Assembly (NCBI RefSeq): GCF_000214725.1 | Contig: NC_015574.1 | Location: 682,001-746,000 of the forward strand | DNA length: 64,000 nt | Direction: 5' to 3' | From: Methanobacterium paludis | GTDB taxonomy: Archaea; Methanobacteriota; Methanobacteria; Methanobacteriales; Methanobacteriaceae | In this document: in pieces, positions 16,403 to 25,544 of the stretch | How positions within the stretch are numbered: position 1 is the stretch's first letter | Layout of the letters: each line of letters starts with the position of its first letter | Notes under the pieces: generated by a model | Database searches by the model: none | Told to the model about the DNA's origin: nothing | Seen by the model: the letters and a program-made list of their open reading frames with translations, nothing else | Made by a program: the position numbers and the translations under genes

Positions 16403-16564
16403 TGGTATTTCAGCGCACATTGGTATTACTCAATATATAAAGAAAATCCATAATAGTATTACCAAATTTATTATTTTTTTGAAAATTGGATGGATTAAGG
16501 CTTCTACACAGATCTAAGGTATTACTAACTATATAAAAAAAATACAAAATCGTATTAACAAATT
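16403..16564 (+). promoter_or_regulatory. duplicated promoter/operator of the NicO gene
   Basis: Two ~48 bp near-copies begin GGTATTACT at 16422 and 16518 (offset 96). Each has a central TATATAAA and ends with GTATTA-C/A-CAAATT. In copy 1 the outer elements also form an inverted repeat (TTGGTA...TACCAA). TATA flanked by GTATTAC half-sites suggests repressor sites that cover the promoter; a metal-responsive repressor such as NikR is a candidate. Copy 2's TATA is ~45 bp before ATG 16578. Confidence 0.55.
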
Positions 16565-16577
16565 GGAGTGATAACGT

Positions 16578-17288
16578 ATGGATTTCACATCTTCAAGTTT
16601 AACTACATTTCCCCTGCAGATCAGCCTGGTTTTCATGGTTGCTGCATTTATACTCGGTGCATTACATGCATTAGAGCCAGGACACGGAAAAGCTGTCATG
16701 GCGGCATTTGTAATGGGCACTGACGCAACTTTGGAAGATACATTGTTACTTGGTGGTACAGTGGTTTTTTCCCACGTGATAGTGGTTGTTCTTCTTGGAA
16801 TTGTTTCATTGTTCCTTGCTGGATCTTTGAACGTAAACACAACCCATGATTTGATGAGCATAGTAGGTGGGGTCATACTTGTTGCAGTTGGTTTGTGGAT
16901 ACTGAAGAAGTACCATCATCCACACCATCATCATGAGCACAGTATCAATACAAAGGAGGCTAATACAAAAAGGGGTGTTGTTGCAATTGGATTATCCACT
17001 GGCATAATACCCTGTCCTGCAGCACTTGCAGTGCTACTTTTCAGCATTGCAAACGGCCAGTTTTACAATGGTGTTATTTACGTTCTGGTGTTCAGCGCAG
17101 GCCTTGCAATATCAATAACTCTCCTTTCAGTGCTTTTTGTTAAAGGAAAAGACTTTATCCAGAACTACGTGAGCAACAAAACCATAAACAAAATTCCAAT
17201 TTTAAGCGCCAGTTTAATCATCATTATAGGATTATTAACGCTGCTACAACCCATAACAGAGTATCTATTACCATTTTTACATGTATAA
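16578..17288 (+). CDS. NicO/RcnA-family nickel/cobalt permease
   Basis: A 236-residue membrane protein with about six helices. The first helix carries HALEPGHGKA, the metal-site motif of the NicO (RcnA/UreH-like) family, and a cytoplasmic His-rich loop (YHHPHHHHEH) follows the third helix. A second conserved site is STGIIPCPAALAV. Members either export Ni/Co (RcnA) or import them; direction cannot be decided from sequence. Location between two cbiO genes and next to cbiMNQ, and a duplicated operator-like promoter, point to Co/Ni homeostasis. GGAG lies 9 nt before ATG. Confidence 0.88.
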   Translation: MDFTSSSLTTFPLQISLVFMVAAFILGALHALEPGHGKAVMAAFVMGTDATLEDTLLLGGTVVFSHVIVVVLLGIVSLFLAGSLNVNTTHDLMSIVGGVILVAVGLWILKKYHHPHHHHEHSINTKEANTKRGVVAIGLSTGIIPCPAALAVLLFSIANGQFYNGVIYVLVFSAGLAISITLLSVLFVKGKDFIQNYVSNKTINKIPILSASLIIIIGLLTLLQPITEYLLPFLHV

Positions 17289-17642
17289 AAGGTCTTGGTT
17301 GATAATAGATAATAATCTGCAGTCTGATGACGATATGGACATTCACAGGAACAAATTGGAGAAGGATTTTAGGAAAAATTGGAAGAATAAAAAAATTTAA
17401 TTTAAAAAGGATTAAAATAAATCAAACAAGGAAAGTATGATGTGTTTTTGAAGTATCTTAAATGGTTAAGTGTAATTTAATGGCTTTAAAACTATAATAC
17501 ATGTTTAAAGTTGTTAGTTACTATTTAACCATCCTCTTCTCTTTTTTTGAAAGTATTAATCAACTATTTTATGTAGTAGATCATATCAAAAGTAAATTAT
17601 ATCAATTATAATTGAATTTATATAAAATTTATATGTGATATC
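17289..17642. other. AT-rich gap before the second cbiO
   Basis: About 350 bp without an ORF. TTTATATAAAATTTATATG close to 17620-17636 is a probable TATA box for cbiO copy 2, which would have its own promoter. Confidence 0.45.
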
Positions 17643-18479
17643 ATGATCATTGAAACAGATAAAATCGTATATGAATATCCTGACGGCACGAAAGCCCTTG
17701 AAAATGTTAATTTTCATGCTGAAGAAGGTAAAATCGTTGCGCTGCTTGGACCAAATGGTGCTGGAAAATCCACACTTTTTTTACACTTCAACGGAATATT
17801 AGAACCAACCTCTGGAACTGTTAAAATAGATGGAGAACCTGTAAATTACAAGAAAAAGGATCTCATGAAGGTGAGACAGAAGGTAGGCATAGTATTCCAA
17901 AACCCTGATGACCAGCTATTTGCACCTACTGTGATGGAAGATGTTGCATTTGGGCCCATGAACCTGGGACTTTCTAAAGAAGAAGTGGATTTAAGGGTTA
18001 AAGAATCCCTTGAAAAGGTTGGAATGGCCGGATTTGAGAAAAAACCACCACACCATTTGAGCGGCGGCCAGAAGAAGCGAGTTGCAATCGCAGGTATCCT
18101 TGCAATGAATCCAAAGATAATGGTTCTGGATGAACCCACAAGCGGTCTGGACCCAAAAGGAGCGTCCCACATTCTCCAGTTGCTTTACCAGCTTAACAAA
18201 GAAGGTATGACAATTGTTATATCGACCCACGACGTGGATCTGGTGCCATTATACGCGGATAGTGTTTATATAATCAGCAAAGGCAAGATAATTAAGGAAG
18301 GCAGTCCTCAGGAAGTTTTTGGAGATGTTGAAACCATTCGAAAGGCAGATTTAAGGCTTCCAAGGATAGCACACCTCATGGAAATACTTCAAAAAGAAGA
18401 TGAGGTTTCCTTTGGAAAACCATACCCTTTAACCATAGGAGAAGCAAGAAGAAGAATTTTAAAAGAGATCGAACACTGA
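17643..18479 (+). CDS. cobalt ECF transporter ATPase CbiO, copy 2
   Basis: A 278-residue paralogue of the ATPase at 15499, nearly the same from end to end: Walker A GPNGAGKST, FQNPDDQLF, LSGGQKKR, IMVLDEP, STHDVDLVP and the same tail (FGKPYPLTIGEARRR). All catalytic residues are kept. The nucleotide sequences are still alignable in long blocks, so this is a rather recent duplication or a copy under gene conversion. It has its own AT-rich promoter region and no adjacent T or S component. It may energise the same CbiMQ or an unlinked ECF transporter. Confidence 0.92.
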   Translation: MIIETDKIVYEYPDGTKALENVNFHAEEGKIVALLGPNGAGKSTLFLHFNGILEPTSGTVKIDGEPVNYKKKDLMKVRQKVGIVFQNPDDQLFAPTVMEDVAFGPMNLGLSKEEVDLRVKESLEKVGMAGFEKKPPHHLSGGQKKRVAIAGILAMNPKIMVLDEPTSGLDPKGASHILQLLYQLNKEGMTIVISTHDVDLVPLYADSVYIISKGKIIKEGSPQEVFGDVETIRKADLRLPRIAHLMEILQKEDEVSFGKPYPLTIGEARRRILKEIEH

Positions 18480-18621
18480 CATGAGTCACATTAGATGATT
18501 TTTTCAATGGTTCTCTCAAGTATTATTTATTTTCCTTATTTTTAATCCAACAATCTTTTTATAATCTTTTTATAATCCTTTGATATTCAAATAGAATTTA
18601 AGAAATTTAAGAGGTTGAAAA

Positions 18622-19761
18622 ATGACAGAAACTCTTGTTTCAATATCAAAATGTAATTCTTACGATTTAGAATTGGTTCAAAATGCTGTAAAAAACTCAG
18701 TAGATGCCATTGGGGGTTTATCTTCATTTGTAAAACCTGGGGATAAAGTTCTAATTAAACCAAACATGCTTCAGGCCAAAACACCTGAAGAAGCCATAAC
18801 AACCCATCCTACAGTTATAGAATCTGTAATAAATCTCGTTAAAGATGTAGGGGCCATTCCGATGGTTGGAGACAGTCCTGGTGGGCCTGCAAGGGGTATG
18901 GAAAGGTTTTGGAAAGTTACGGGAATGTTAGATGTCTGTGAACGTACAAAAACGTCTTTAATCAACTTTGAGAAGTCTGGGGTTTATGAAATGGAAAGGA
19001 AAGGTAGACTATATCATATTGCAAAACCAGTTATTGACTGTGATGTAATTATCAACCTGCCGAAAATCAAAACCCACGGCCTCACAACTTTTACATGTGC
19101 TGTTAAAAATATGTATGGAGTTGTTCCAGGCCTCAGAAAAACAGAATATCATAAAATGGCCCCAAAACCATCTGACTTTGCTGAGATGGTGGTGGATATA
19201 TTTGCACTGACAAAACCCCAGCTCAATATAGTTGATGGAATAATCGGAATGGATGGATCAGGACCTTCTGCAGGAAATCCCAAAGAAATTGGAGTTATAC
19301 TTGCATCTGGCGATTCTGTTGCACTGGACTGTTTTATATGCCACTGCCTAGGTAAAGATCCAATGAAGGTGCCTTCAAACAGAATAGCTCAAGAGCAAGG
19401 TCTTGGAGAGGGTGTTGTGGAAAATATTCATGTTATAGGAGAATTTCCGGTTATAGATGACTTCAAATGGCCCCCAAATATGGCAGGCACGATGGAACTG
19501 ATTCCGTCGTCAATTGCACGGGGCTTGATGAAGCTCTGGTGGTCAAGACCTTCAATTGATCCGGATATCTGCACTAACTGTAACACATGTGTTAAAAGCT
19601 GTCCTGTGGATGCATTAATAAAAAACAATCCAATACCGGAATTTGAGTATGGAGAATGCATAAACTGTCTGTGTTGCATGGAAATGTGCCCTGAAAAAGC
19701 GGTATTTGAAGATAAAAGCAGATTATATAAATTAATTTCAAGGTTTACAAAATCAGATTAA
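18622..19761 (+). CDS. DUF362 protein with C-terminal 2[4Fe-4S] ferredoxin domain
   Basis: A 379-residue protein. Residues ~1-300 are DUF362 (VKPGDKVLIKPNML, HPTVIESVI, GDSPGGPARG, LPKIKTHGLTTFTCAVKNMYG, VDGIIGMDGSGPSAGNPKEIG). The C-terminal 65 residues carry two clusters: CTNCNTCVKSCP and CINCLCCMEMCP. DUF362 iron-sulfur proteins are common in methanogens; their reaction is not established, but redox work on a bound substrate is likely. GAGG lies 8 nt before ATG. It precedes, on the opposite strand, the homocysteine-synthesis pair, which also contains a ferredoxin; a link is possible but unproven. Confidence 0.88.
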   Translation: MTETLVSISKCNSYDLELVQNAVKNSVDAIGGLSSFVKPGDKVLIKPNMLQAKTPEEAITTHPTVIESVINLVKDVGAIPMVGDSPGGPARGMERFWKVTGMLDVCERTKTSLINFEKSGVYEMERKGRLYHIAKPVIDCDVIINLPKIKTHGLTTFTCAVKNMYGVVPGLRKTEYHKMAPKPSDFAEMVVDIFALTKPQLNIVDGIIGMDGSGPSAGNPKEIGVILASGDSVALDCFICHCLGKDPMKVPSNRIAQEQGLGEGVVENIHVIGEFPVIDDFKWPPNMAGTMELIPSSIARGLMKLWWSRPSIDPDICTNCNTCVKSCPVDALIKNNPIPEFEYGECINCLCCMEMCPEKAVFEDKSRLYKLISRFTKSD

Positions 19762-19882
19762 ATTAGTATAAAAGGAATCTTAAATCAATTACAACTCTTA
19801 AATCAACTACAACTAATTTAAGATTTCCAAGACAGACTTAAGTAAAATTTCCAAGAATTAAAAAAAAGGTTGAAATTCAAAT

Positions 19883-20269
19883 TTATTCAGCAATATTTAT
19901 TGCCTTCATTGGACAGGAATAGGTGCATACACCGCATCCAATGCACAGCTTATCATCAACCTCAACACTCCAATCATCTTCAATTGAAATGGCAGTTACA
20001 GGGCACAAAGACACGCATGCACCACAGTCTATGCATTTATCGTCGTCCTTTTTTACAACCCTTTTTATTGGGTTGAGATTGATTCCCTCTTTTTCGAGAA
20101 ATTTTATACCTTCCTCAGCTTCGCTGCCGCTTATTTCAATGAGCATTTTACCCCCTTTGGGTGTTATGTCTGCTTTGAGGATGTTGAAGCTCACATCATA
20201 ATTTTTAATGAGATCAGATATCACTGTTTTGTTTACTATGTTTGGTGAAAAATTTAGCCATGCTTTCAT
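19883..20269 (-). CDS. NIL-domain 2[4Fe-4S] ferredoxin, homocysteine synthesis partner
   Basis: A 128-residue protein: an N-terminal NIL domain (residues ~1-72, ferredoxin-like alpha/beta fold) and two [4Fe-4S] motifs, CIDCGACVSLCP and CIGCGVCTYSCP. Its ATG overlaps the stop of the DUF39-CBS gene by 4 bp, so the two are translationally coupled. The same pair (MA1821/MA1822 in Methanosarcina acetivorans) is known to make homocysteine from aspartate semialdehyde and sulfide; the ferredoxin is thought to supply electrons. A homologous role is inferred here with good confidence because both domain content and order agree. Confidence 0.9.
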   Translation of the reverse strand: MKAWLNFSPNIVNKTVISDLIKNYDVSFNILKADITPKGGKMLIEISGSEAEEGIKFLEKEGINLNPIKRVVKKDDDKCIDCGACVSLCPVTAISIEDDWSVEVDDKLCIGCGVCTYSCPMKAINIAE

Positions 20270-21819
20270 AAGGAACCACCATTTTTACCTTTTTTTGTAT
20301 CGTAGATCAACCTTGAAATGTCTTCGGTTGTTATCATGCCCTTCACATTATTTTCTTTGTCTATAATTGGGAGCCCTGAAATTTCATACTTATCTATACG
20401 TCTTGCTATAACATCAACAGGCTCATCTTCACGGGCTATTATTACTTTACGGGTCATAACATCTGATAATTTCTTTTTACCCTTGGCAACAGCGTTTGCT
20501 ATGTCCCATGATGTTACTATTCCCCGGAGTTTTCCATTCTTATCAACAACTGGAAGATGGTTTACACTGTTGTCAACGAGTTTCTTTGCAACTGCATCAA
20601 CTTCATCTGTTGGATAAACGGTTATAAACGGTTTAATTTTAATATTTTTCACAAGAATTGAAGGTTTTTTAATTTCCAGTGGATTTACACTGATTCCTTC
20701 AGATGGTAACTTTGAAACTGGATTTGTAAGGTAAAACTCTCCTTTATTTATCCAATTTTTAAGCTCTCCTGCAATCTCCACAGACTTTTTGTAGGATGAT
20801 AATGGTGATGTTGGAACTTCAACACCGTTAATTTCAATATGTCCAGTTCTAAGTTCTTTATAATTGGTTTTCAGTATTGTGGGACGATTTCGTTTTGGTA
20901 CACCGTAATCAACAACATGACAAACGATTTCTTCATCGCTTATGGCAGTCCTTCTGGCTATCTCTTCGTTGAGTACAGGTATTGGAACGCCTAATCCCAC
21001 AAAAAGTGTTGAACCGTATTTGGGCATGGTTGCACCGCGCACATAGTCTGAGCTCATCTTTTTCATGTCTCCCTTGAGCATGAGCGTACCCGCCCCATCA
21101 ACAGGAACTCCATTTTCACGTTCAACTTCAGTGTTGTGCTGTGTTCCTTCCCCTATTATGTAACCTTGAGCTCCACAGAGGAATATTCGAGTACCTAACC
21201 CTATAGTTTCAAAGTAAGGGTCATTTAAAAGTGGGCTGAGCTCACCAGCGCTTGAATAACTCACGTTCCCCATTTTAGGTAATAGTGTACCCATGTACGT
21301 GTAAAGTGTTTCTTCAGTGGAGTTGGTTGCTGCAGCATAGTTCTGGTAACTGTTTCTTGGGTTTACCATAACAGCTTGGTTCAGTTTTTCAATGTTTATA
21401 CTGGTTTTTACCTCTTTGAGCGGATAACAATCTGTTCCATAGGATTCTGCAATGAGTTCTATGTCTTTGCCCCTTATAAGATCCTCTATTACATGAGCTC
21501 CACCGTAGTCAAAGGCTATGTCAGGATTCCTGTTTGGTTGACCTGCCCCCAAGTAAGCATCAACAGCAGCAAGTCCTGAGTAAGCTTCAACACCATTTAG
21601 ATAAGTTTTTGCCATTTTTATTGGTGGGTCTGAATGTCCGAAGTTTAAGAAAGCTCCTGAAGAGCACATGGCACCAAATGTACCTGTTGTTACAACATCA
21701 ACCTCATTAGCAGCTTTTTCTGCACCATTCTCCCTTACAATTTGGGTCATCTCAGCGGCTGTTACAACAACCACATCTCCATCTTTGATCTTCTGGTTTA
21801 TTTCTTCTATGGTCTTCAT
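20266..21819 (-). CDS. homocysteine synthesis protein, DUF39 (HcyBio) plus two CBS domains
   Basis: A 517-residue protein. Residues ~1-370 are DUF39/HcyBio (GTFGAMCSSGAFLNFGHSDPP with C52, ESYGTDCYPL with C131, YGVPKRNRP). Residues ~395-510 form two CBS modules (HLPVVDKNGKLRGIVTSWDIA, GLPIIDKENNVKGMITTEDIS). It converts aspartate semialdehyde and sulfide to homocysteine, bypassing O-acyl-homoserine routes, which suits a sulfide-rich anaerobic niche. The CBS pair may sense an adenine nucleotide or S-adenosylmethionine. GGGTGAG precedes ATG 21819. The NIL-ferredoxin gene overlaps its 3' end. Confidence 0.92.
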   Translation of the reverse strand: MKTIEEINQKIKDGDVVVVTAAEMTQIVRENGAEKAANEVDVVTTGTFGAMCSSGAFLNFGHSDPPIKMAKTYLNGVEAYSGLAAVDAYLGAGQPNRNPDIAFDYGGAHVIEDLIRGKDIELIAESYGTDCYPLKEVKTSINIEKLNQAVMVNPRNSYQNYAAATNSTEETLYTYMGTLLPKMGNVSYSSAGELSPLLNDPYFETIGLGTRIFLCGAQGYIIGEGTQHNTEVERENGVPVDGAGTLMLKGDMKKMSSDYVRGATMPKYGSTLFVGLGVPIPVLNEEIARRTAISDEEIVCHVVDYGVPKRNRPTILKTNYKELRTGHIEINGVEVPTSPLSSYKKSVEIAGELKNWINKGEFYLTNPVSKLPSEGISVNPLEIKKPSILVKNIKIKPFITVYPTDEVDAVAKKLVDNSVNHLPVVDKNGKLRGIVTSWDIANAVAKGKKKLSDVMTRKVIIAREDEPVDVIARRIDKYEISGLPIIDKENNVKGMITTEDISRLIYDTKKGKNGGSL

Positions 21820-22094
21820 TTACTCACCCAGTGTCGCTACTTGTCATTCAATAAAATCAATCAAAATAAATGCTTGTATAAATCATTAATCTAGTGATTT
21901 ATTAGGTTATAGATCTAATGATTTATTAGGTTATACTTGTTATTAAATCATAGACTATCCGCATAGACTATCTAGACTAAATGAAAAAAAATGAGGATTA
22001 CAACTTAATTTTATTAGGATGATCTAAAAAAAAAGAATATGTAAATAGGATATAATTCACCTTTAACCTTCTACACCCATCCTTTCTCCATATA
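21820..22094. other. AT-rich gap with a short direct repeat
   Basis: A 23-bp unit, close to ATCTAGTGATTTATTAGGTT plus ATA, occurs twice in a row at about 21888-21934. Nothing else was recognised. Confidence 0.4.
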
Positions 22095-22229
22095 CTAATT
22101 TAATTTGCAGACTTTTGGACCGCAACAGAAGTGTTGTATGTCAAATTGAATTAACACTTTTTCACTTCCAGTACTTGATCCAGATACATTGAATATAACA
22201 TAATTACTTTTTTCCCGATTATAGTTATC
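22095..22229 (-). pseudogene. 44-codon remnant of a secreted or wall protein (possible)
   Basis: Minus-strand frame open from 22229 to TAG 22095-22097 without a start codon. It reads like the end of a beta-rich extracellular protein (YVIFNVSGSSTGSEKVLIQF) and ends with a Cys-rich CCGPKVCKLN. It lies just downstream of the sortase gene. It may be the tail of a deleted gene, perhaps a former sortase substrate. Chance coding potential cannot be excluded. Confidence 0.25.
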
Positions 22230-22247
22230 TTAAGCCAGCTTAAGATA
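22226..22247. terminator. perfect 10-bp palindrome after the sortase gene
   Basis: TATCTTAAGC-CA-GCTTAAGATA, about 40 bp behind the sortase stop codon. It is a possible terminator or protein-binding site; no T-run follows in the minus direction. Confidence 0.4.
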
Positions 22248-22288
22248 AATGATATAAATACCAATTTTTATGGTTCTATAAACCCGGT

Positions 22289-23212
22289 TTAAAGGGGCTC
22301 CACCCCTACTAATTGGGTGTGTGTCATGTACGCTGCTTCACTATATCCTTTAGGGTAACAGGTTATTAAGGTGAGTTCAGCATTTCCTGCAAGGAATTGC
22401 ACGGGATTTGTTTCGTAATCCCATTTAATATCACCGTTGCTCGTTACCTGATAAATGTATTTCTTTTGCGTTATGAAATCGTTTATTATTACTTGATCTC
22501 CTACTTTAAGCTGGTCAATTTCGTCAAATGGTGCAGAATACTTGGTGTGGTGTCCATATATTCCAACTGTACCATTTTCACCGGGATAAAAACTTGGTGA
22601 GTGGTAAACATCGTTATATGCATTTACTGTCTCTGTATGTATGTTCCAAGTCTTTCCTAAGGTGGGAAGTGATAGAGTCCCAATTATATTTGTGTTTTCA
22701 GTTGTGGAATTTTTAATACTCATACTTTTGGCCACAACATCTAATTGCTTACTACTTTCCGATGAATTAGTGGGACTGGTGAAAATGATACTGTAAAGCG
22801 CTCCATTTTTTTCAGCCCATATTTCTGTTCTTTTAAGAGAAGTGCCGTTTTGAGTTATTTGATAAACATTTTCATGGGCTTCGGTTCCATTTAGATCGAC
22901 AACACTGTGAGATACAAATTTAAATCCGGATTGTTCTGCTGCAGATGATTTAAGTGTAAAATTCTCTGGAGGAGTATAACCTGCAGGTATGGCCTGTTTG
23001 TTAACTGTTAAATTTGATCCAGATTTAGGATCTGTGAATACAACTATTTCAGGTGTGCTTGTTCCATTAATTATTTGCCAGCTTTGTGGATAATCAAATG
23101 AGATATCACTACCATTATACTGGTTAGTTTCAATTTTTTCTCCTGCAAAAACTACTGCAAGAATAATAAACACACAGGGAATAACTATTAAATAGAAAGA
23201 TTTGATTTTCAA
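22289..23212 (-). CDS. PsbP-like domain fused to a sortase
   Basis: A 307-residue exported protein with an N-terminal membrane anchor (residues ~5-24). Residues ~30-170 form a PsbP/DUF1795-like domain (ISFDYPQSWQI, then Thr/Asn-rich strands), and ~180-307 a sortase domain. Catalytic His is in GHHTKYSAPF (H221/H222) and catalytic Cys in TLITCYP (C285). The third catalytic residue, an Arg shortly after the Cys strand, is not seen: the last 22 residues contain none. Sortases link surface proteins to the envelope; in pseudomurein cells the acceptor is unclear. A second PsbP-like lipoprotein lies at 58790. Activity is uncertain because of the missing Arg. Confidence 0.8.
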   Translation of the reverse strand: MKIKSFYLIVIPCVFIILAVVFAGEKIETNQYNGSDISFDYPQSWQIINGTSTPEIVVFTDPKSGSNLTVNKQAIPAGYTPPENFTLKSSAAEQSGFKFVSHSVVDLNGTEAHENVYQITQNGTSLKRTEIWAEKNGALYSIIFTSPTNSSESSKQLDVVAKSMSIKNSTTENTNIIGTLSLPTLGKTWNIHTETVNAYNDVYHSPSFYPGENGTVGIYGHHTKYSAPFDEIDQLKVGDQVIINDFITQKKYIYQVTSNGDIKWDYETNPVQFLAGNAELTLITCYPKGYSEAAYMTHTQLVGVEPL

Positions 23213-23589
23213 AAGATTTCCTCACTTACTTTTAATATATTAATTTTTATTAATTATGAATTATTTTGTATCTTCATTCTCATTGTATCATATAAATTCT
23301 TCGTAACATAAAATAAAAGATTTTTTTAATATCAATGCAAAATTAAATCTGAATTTCATGCATCCATTAATTTAACTGAAACGTTATTCCATAAATAGAT
23401 CAAATAATTAGTCCATAAATTTGTTAATTTTTATACAGATCTCATTTCATAATTGTTTTAAATACTTATTTTTATATTAACCCAAAAAATATACCCTAAA
23501 AAGACATAAATTAAATTATATACTTAAAATATTAAAATTATAATATTATTATTGTAGTTTATGAGAACGGGGGTCTAAATATAGCATAT
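23213..23589. other. divergent promoter region, sortase/tldD
   Basis: About 375 bp of AT-rich DNA between divergent genes. TATA-like runs are many (e.g. around 23465-23500) and no ORF was recognised. Confidence 0.45.
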
Positions 23590-24966
23590 ATGACTGAAGA
23601 TGAGTTAGATCTAGATTTACTCAAAAAAACAATTACTTCTCTTGAAAAAAGAGCAGATTATACGGATATAAGAGTTAATGAGAGTTATAACACGGCAATA
23701 ATTATGAAAGACAGCAAGATCCAGGAGATAAGATCAGGTTCGGATCTTGGAGGCTGTATCCGTGTGCTTAAAGGAGGAGCATGGGGTTTTGCATTCACAA
23801 ATCAAATATCCAAGATTGGAGAAGCAGCAGAATCTGCATTGAAACTTGCAAATTCTCTACAAAGTGATGTGGAACTTTCAGATGCACGGCCCGAAGTTGA
23901 TACTGTGAAATGCCTGGCAAAGCTCAAACCATCCGATGTATCAATGGATGAGAAGAAGGAGATAATGTCCGATGCTGACAGCGCAGCAAAAATCCCAAAA
24001 GTTGTGAGTACAACTGTAAACTACGTTGATACAGAGGGAACAACAACCTTCCTCAATTCAGAAGGGTCATTCCTCACAATTGAAGAATCCAGAGTTGCGA
24101 TGTTTTTAAATGCCGTAGCTTCAGATGAGGGTATCATCCAGTTTGGACACAAAAGTATAGGTGGAGCAAAAGGTTTTGAGGCCGTAAAAAATGAGGATAT
24201 AGAAAAATTCGGAAGAACTGCTGCTTCAAAGGCAGTGAGGCTTCTGAAAGCAAATTCACCACCATCTGGAAGTTTTCCTGTTGTCCTGGACTCTGAACTT
24301 ACAGGGGTGTTCATCCATGAAGCATTGGGTCATGCTACAGAAGCCGACCTGATCCTGCAGAATGATTCAATACTCAAAGGCAAAATGGGAACACAAATAG
24401 GTTCTAAACTTGTTACAATAGTGGATGATGCAAGTATGGACGCATTTGGATATTACCCCTACGATGCTGAGGGTGTAAAGACACGTGAGAATGTTCTTGT
24501 GAAAGACGGAACCTTGGTTTCCCTTATGAGCTCCAGGGAAACAGCGTCGAAACTCGGAATCACACCATCTGGAAATGCCAGATCTGCTGTTGGGGAACAA
24601 CCAATAGTTCGTATGAGCAACACCTATCTGAAACCAGGTGATCAAACCTTTGATGAATTGGTTGAAGGTATGAAAACCGGAATATATCTTAAAGGCTCAA
24701 GAGGTGGTCAGGTGGACACTGGAAAGGGGATATTCCAGTTTAACGCTGCAGAGTCCTTTATGATAGAAAACGGAGAGGTTAAAGAGCCACTGCGAGATGT
24801 ATCTTTATCCGGAAATATCTTGGAGATGTTGAACCATGTAGATGCAGTGGGATCAGATTTCAAGTTAGGTGTTGGTTTCTGCGGAAAATCAGGGCAGACT
24901 GTGCCTGTGGGGGATGGAGGACCTCATGTTAGGGTTACACGAGCAATGGTTGGAGGAGCAATGTGA
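23590..24966 (+). CDS. tldD: metalloprotease TldD
   Basis: A 458-residue TldD/PmbA-family zinc peptidase. The metal site HExxxH is HEALGH (H243, E244, H248). Also typical are GSDLGGCIRVLKGGAWGFAFT near the N-terminus (key part GGAWGFAF), YYPYDAEGV, SRETASKLG, and the C-terminal GGQVDTGKGIFQFNA and CGKSGQTVPVG. With TldE such proteins trim unfolded small peptides; a tldE partner is not in this window. GGGGG lies about 12 nt before the ATG. An AMMECR1 gene follows with a one-base TGATG overlap. Confidence 0.95.
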   Translation: MTEDELDLDLLKKTITSLEKRADYTDIRVNESYNTAIIMKDSKIQEIRSGSDLGGCIRVLKGGAWGFAFTNQISKIGEAAESALKLANSLQSDVELSDARPEVDTVKCLAKLKPSDVSMDEKKEIMSDADSAAKIPKVVSTTVNYVDTEGTTTFLNSEGSFLTIEESRVAMFLNAVASDEGIIQFGHKSIGGAKGFEAVKNEDIEKFGRTAASKAVRLLKANSPPSGSFPVVLDSELTGVFIHEALGHATEADLILQNDSILKGKMGTQIGSKLVTIVDDASMDAFGYYPYDAEGVKTRENVLVKDGTLVSLMSSRETASKLGITPSGNARSAVGEQPIVRMSNTYLKPGDQTFDELVEGMKTGIYLKGSRGGQVDTGKGIFQFNAAESFMIENGEVKEPLRDVSLSGNILEMLNHVDAVGSDFKLGVGFCGKSGQTVPVGDGGPHVRVTRAMVGGAM

Positions 24967-25544
24967 TGAACGGCGAAAAACTATCTGAGGAAAATGGGAA
25001 CTTTCTGGTTAAACTTGCAAGGAAAGCTATAACAAATTATTTAATGGAAAAAAGAGTTATAGAATTTCCTAAAGATGTAGAGACTCTTTTGAAAGAAGAT
25101 ATGGGTGTTTTTGTAACCTTAACTTGTAATGGAGATCTCAGGGGTTGTATAGGGTATCCAGAACCTGTTATGCCCCTTGTAAATGCGGTTATAGATGCTG
25201 CAATATCTGCAGCAACTAGGGATCCGCGCTTCCCACCTTTAAGGGCAGGGGAACTGGATGATATCCATGTTGAAGTGAGCGTTCTAACCAAACCCGAGCT
25301 TATAAAAGTTGAAAAACCTTCCCAATACGTGAGTAAAGTTAATATAGGTGGAGATGGCCTTATAGTTGAGAGGGGGCCCTACAGGGGACTTCTTCTTCCT
25401 CAAGTGGCTACTGAATGGCATTGGGATGCTGAAGAGTTTCTCTCCAACACCTGCATGAAGGCCGGACTTTCCACAGACTGCTGGCTCTACGAGGATGTGA
25501 AGATTTACAAGTTCCACTCCCAGATATTTCAGGAAAAGGAATAG
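24966..25544 (+). CDS. AMMECR1-family protein
   Basis: About 192 residues; ATG 24966 overlaps the tldD stop (TGATG), though GTG 24963 is also in frame. The signature LRGCIGYPEP is present, followed by DPRFPPL, VEVSVLTKPE, GLIVERGPYRGLLLPQVA and STDCWLYEDVKIYKF. AMMECR1-like proteins occur in all domains of life. Their fold is known, but the reaction is not firmly established. Coupling to tldD suggests a shared process, perhaps peptide or cofactor modification (inference). Confidence 0.93.
   Translation: MNGEKLSEENGNFLVKLARKAITNYLMEKRVIEFPKDVETLLKEDMGVFVTLTCNGDLRGCIGYPEPVMPLVNAVIDAAISAATRDPRFPPLRAGELDDIHVEVSVLTKPELIKVEKPSQYVSKVNIGGDGLIVERGPYRGLLLPQVATEWHWDAEEFLSNTCMKAGLSTDCWLYEDVKIYKFHSQIFQEKE

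Noticed and set aside
24021..24645. Minus-strand ORFs inside tldD
   Set aside because: They are shadows of the tldD coding frame.
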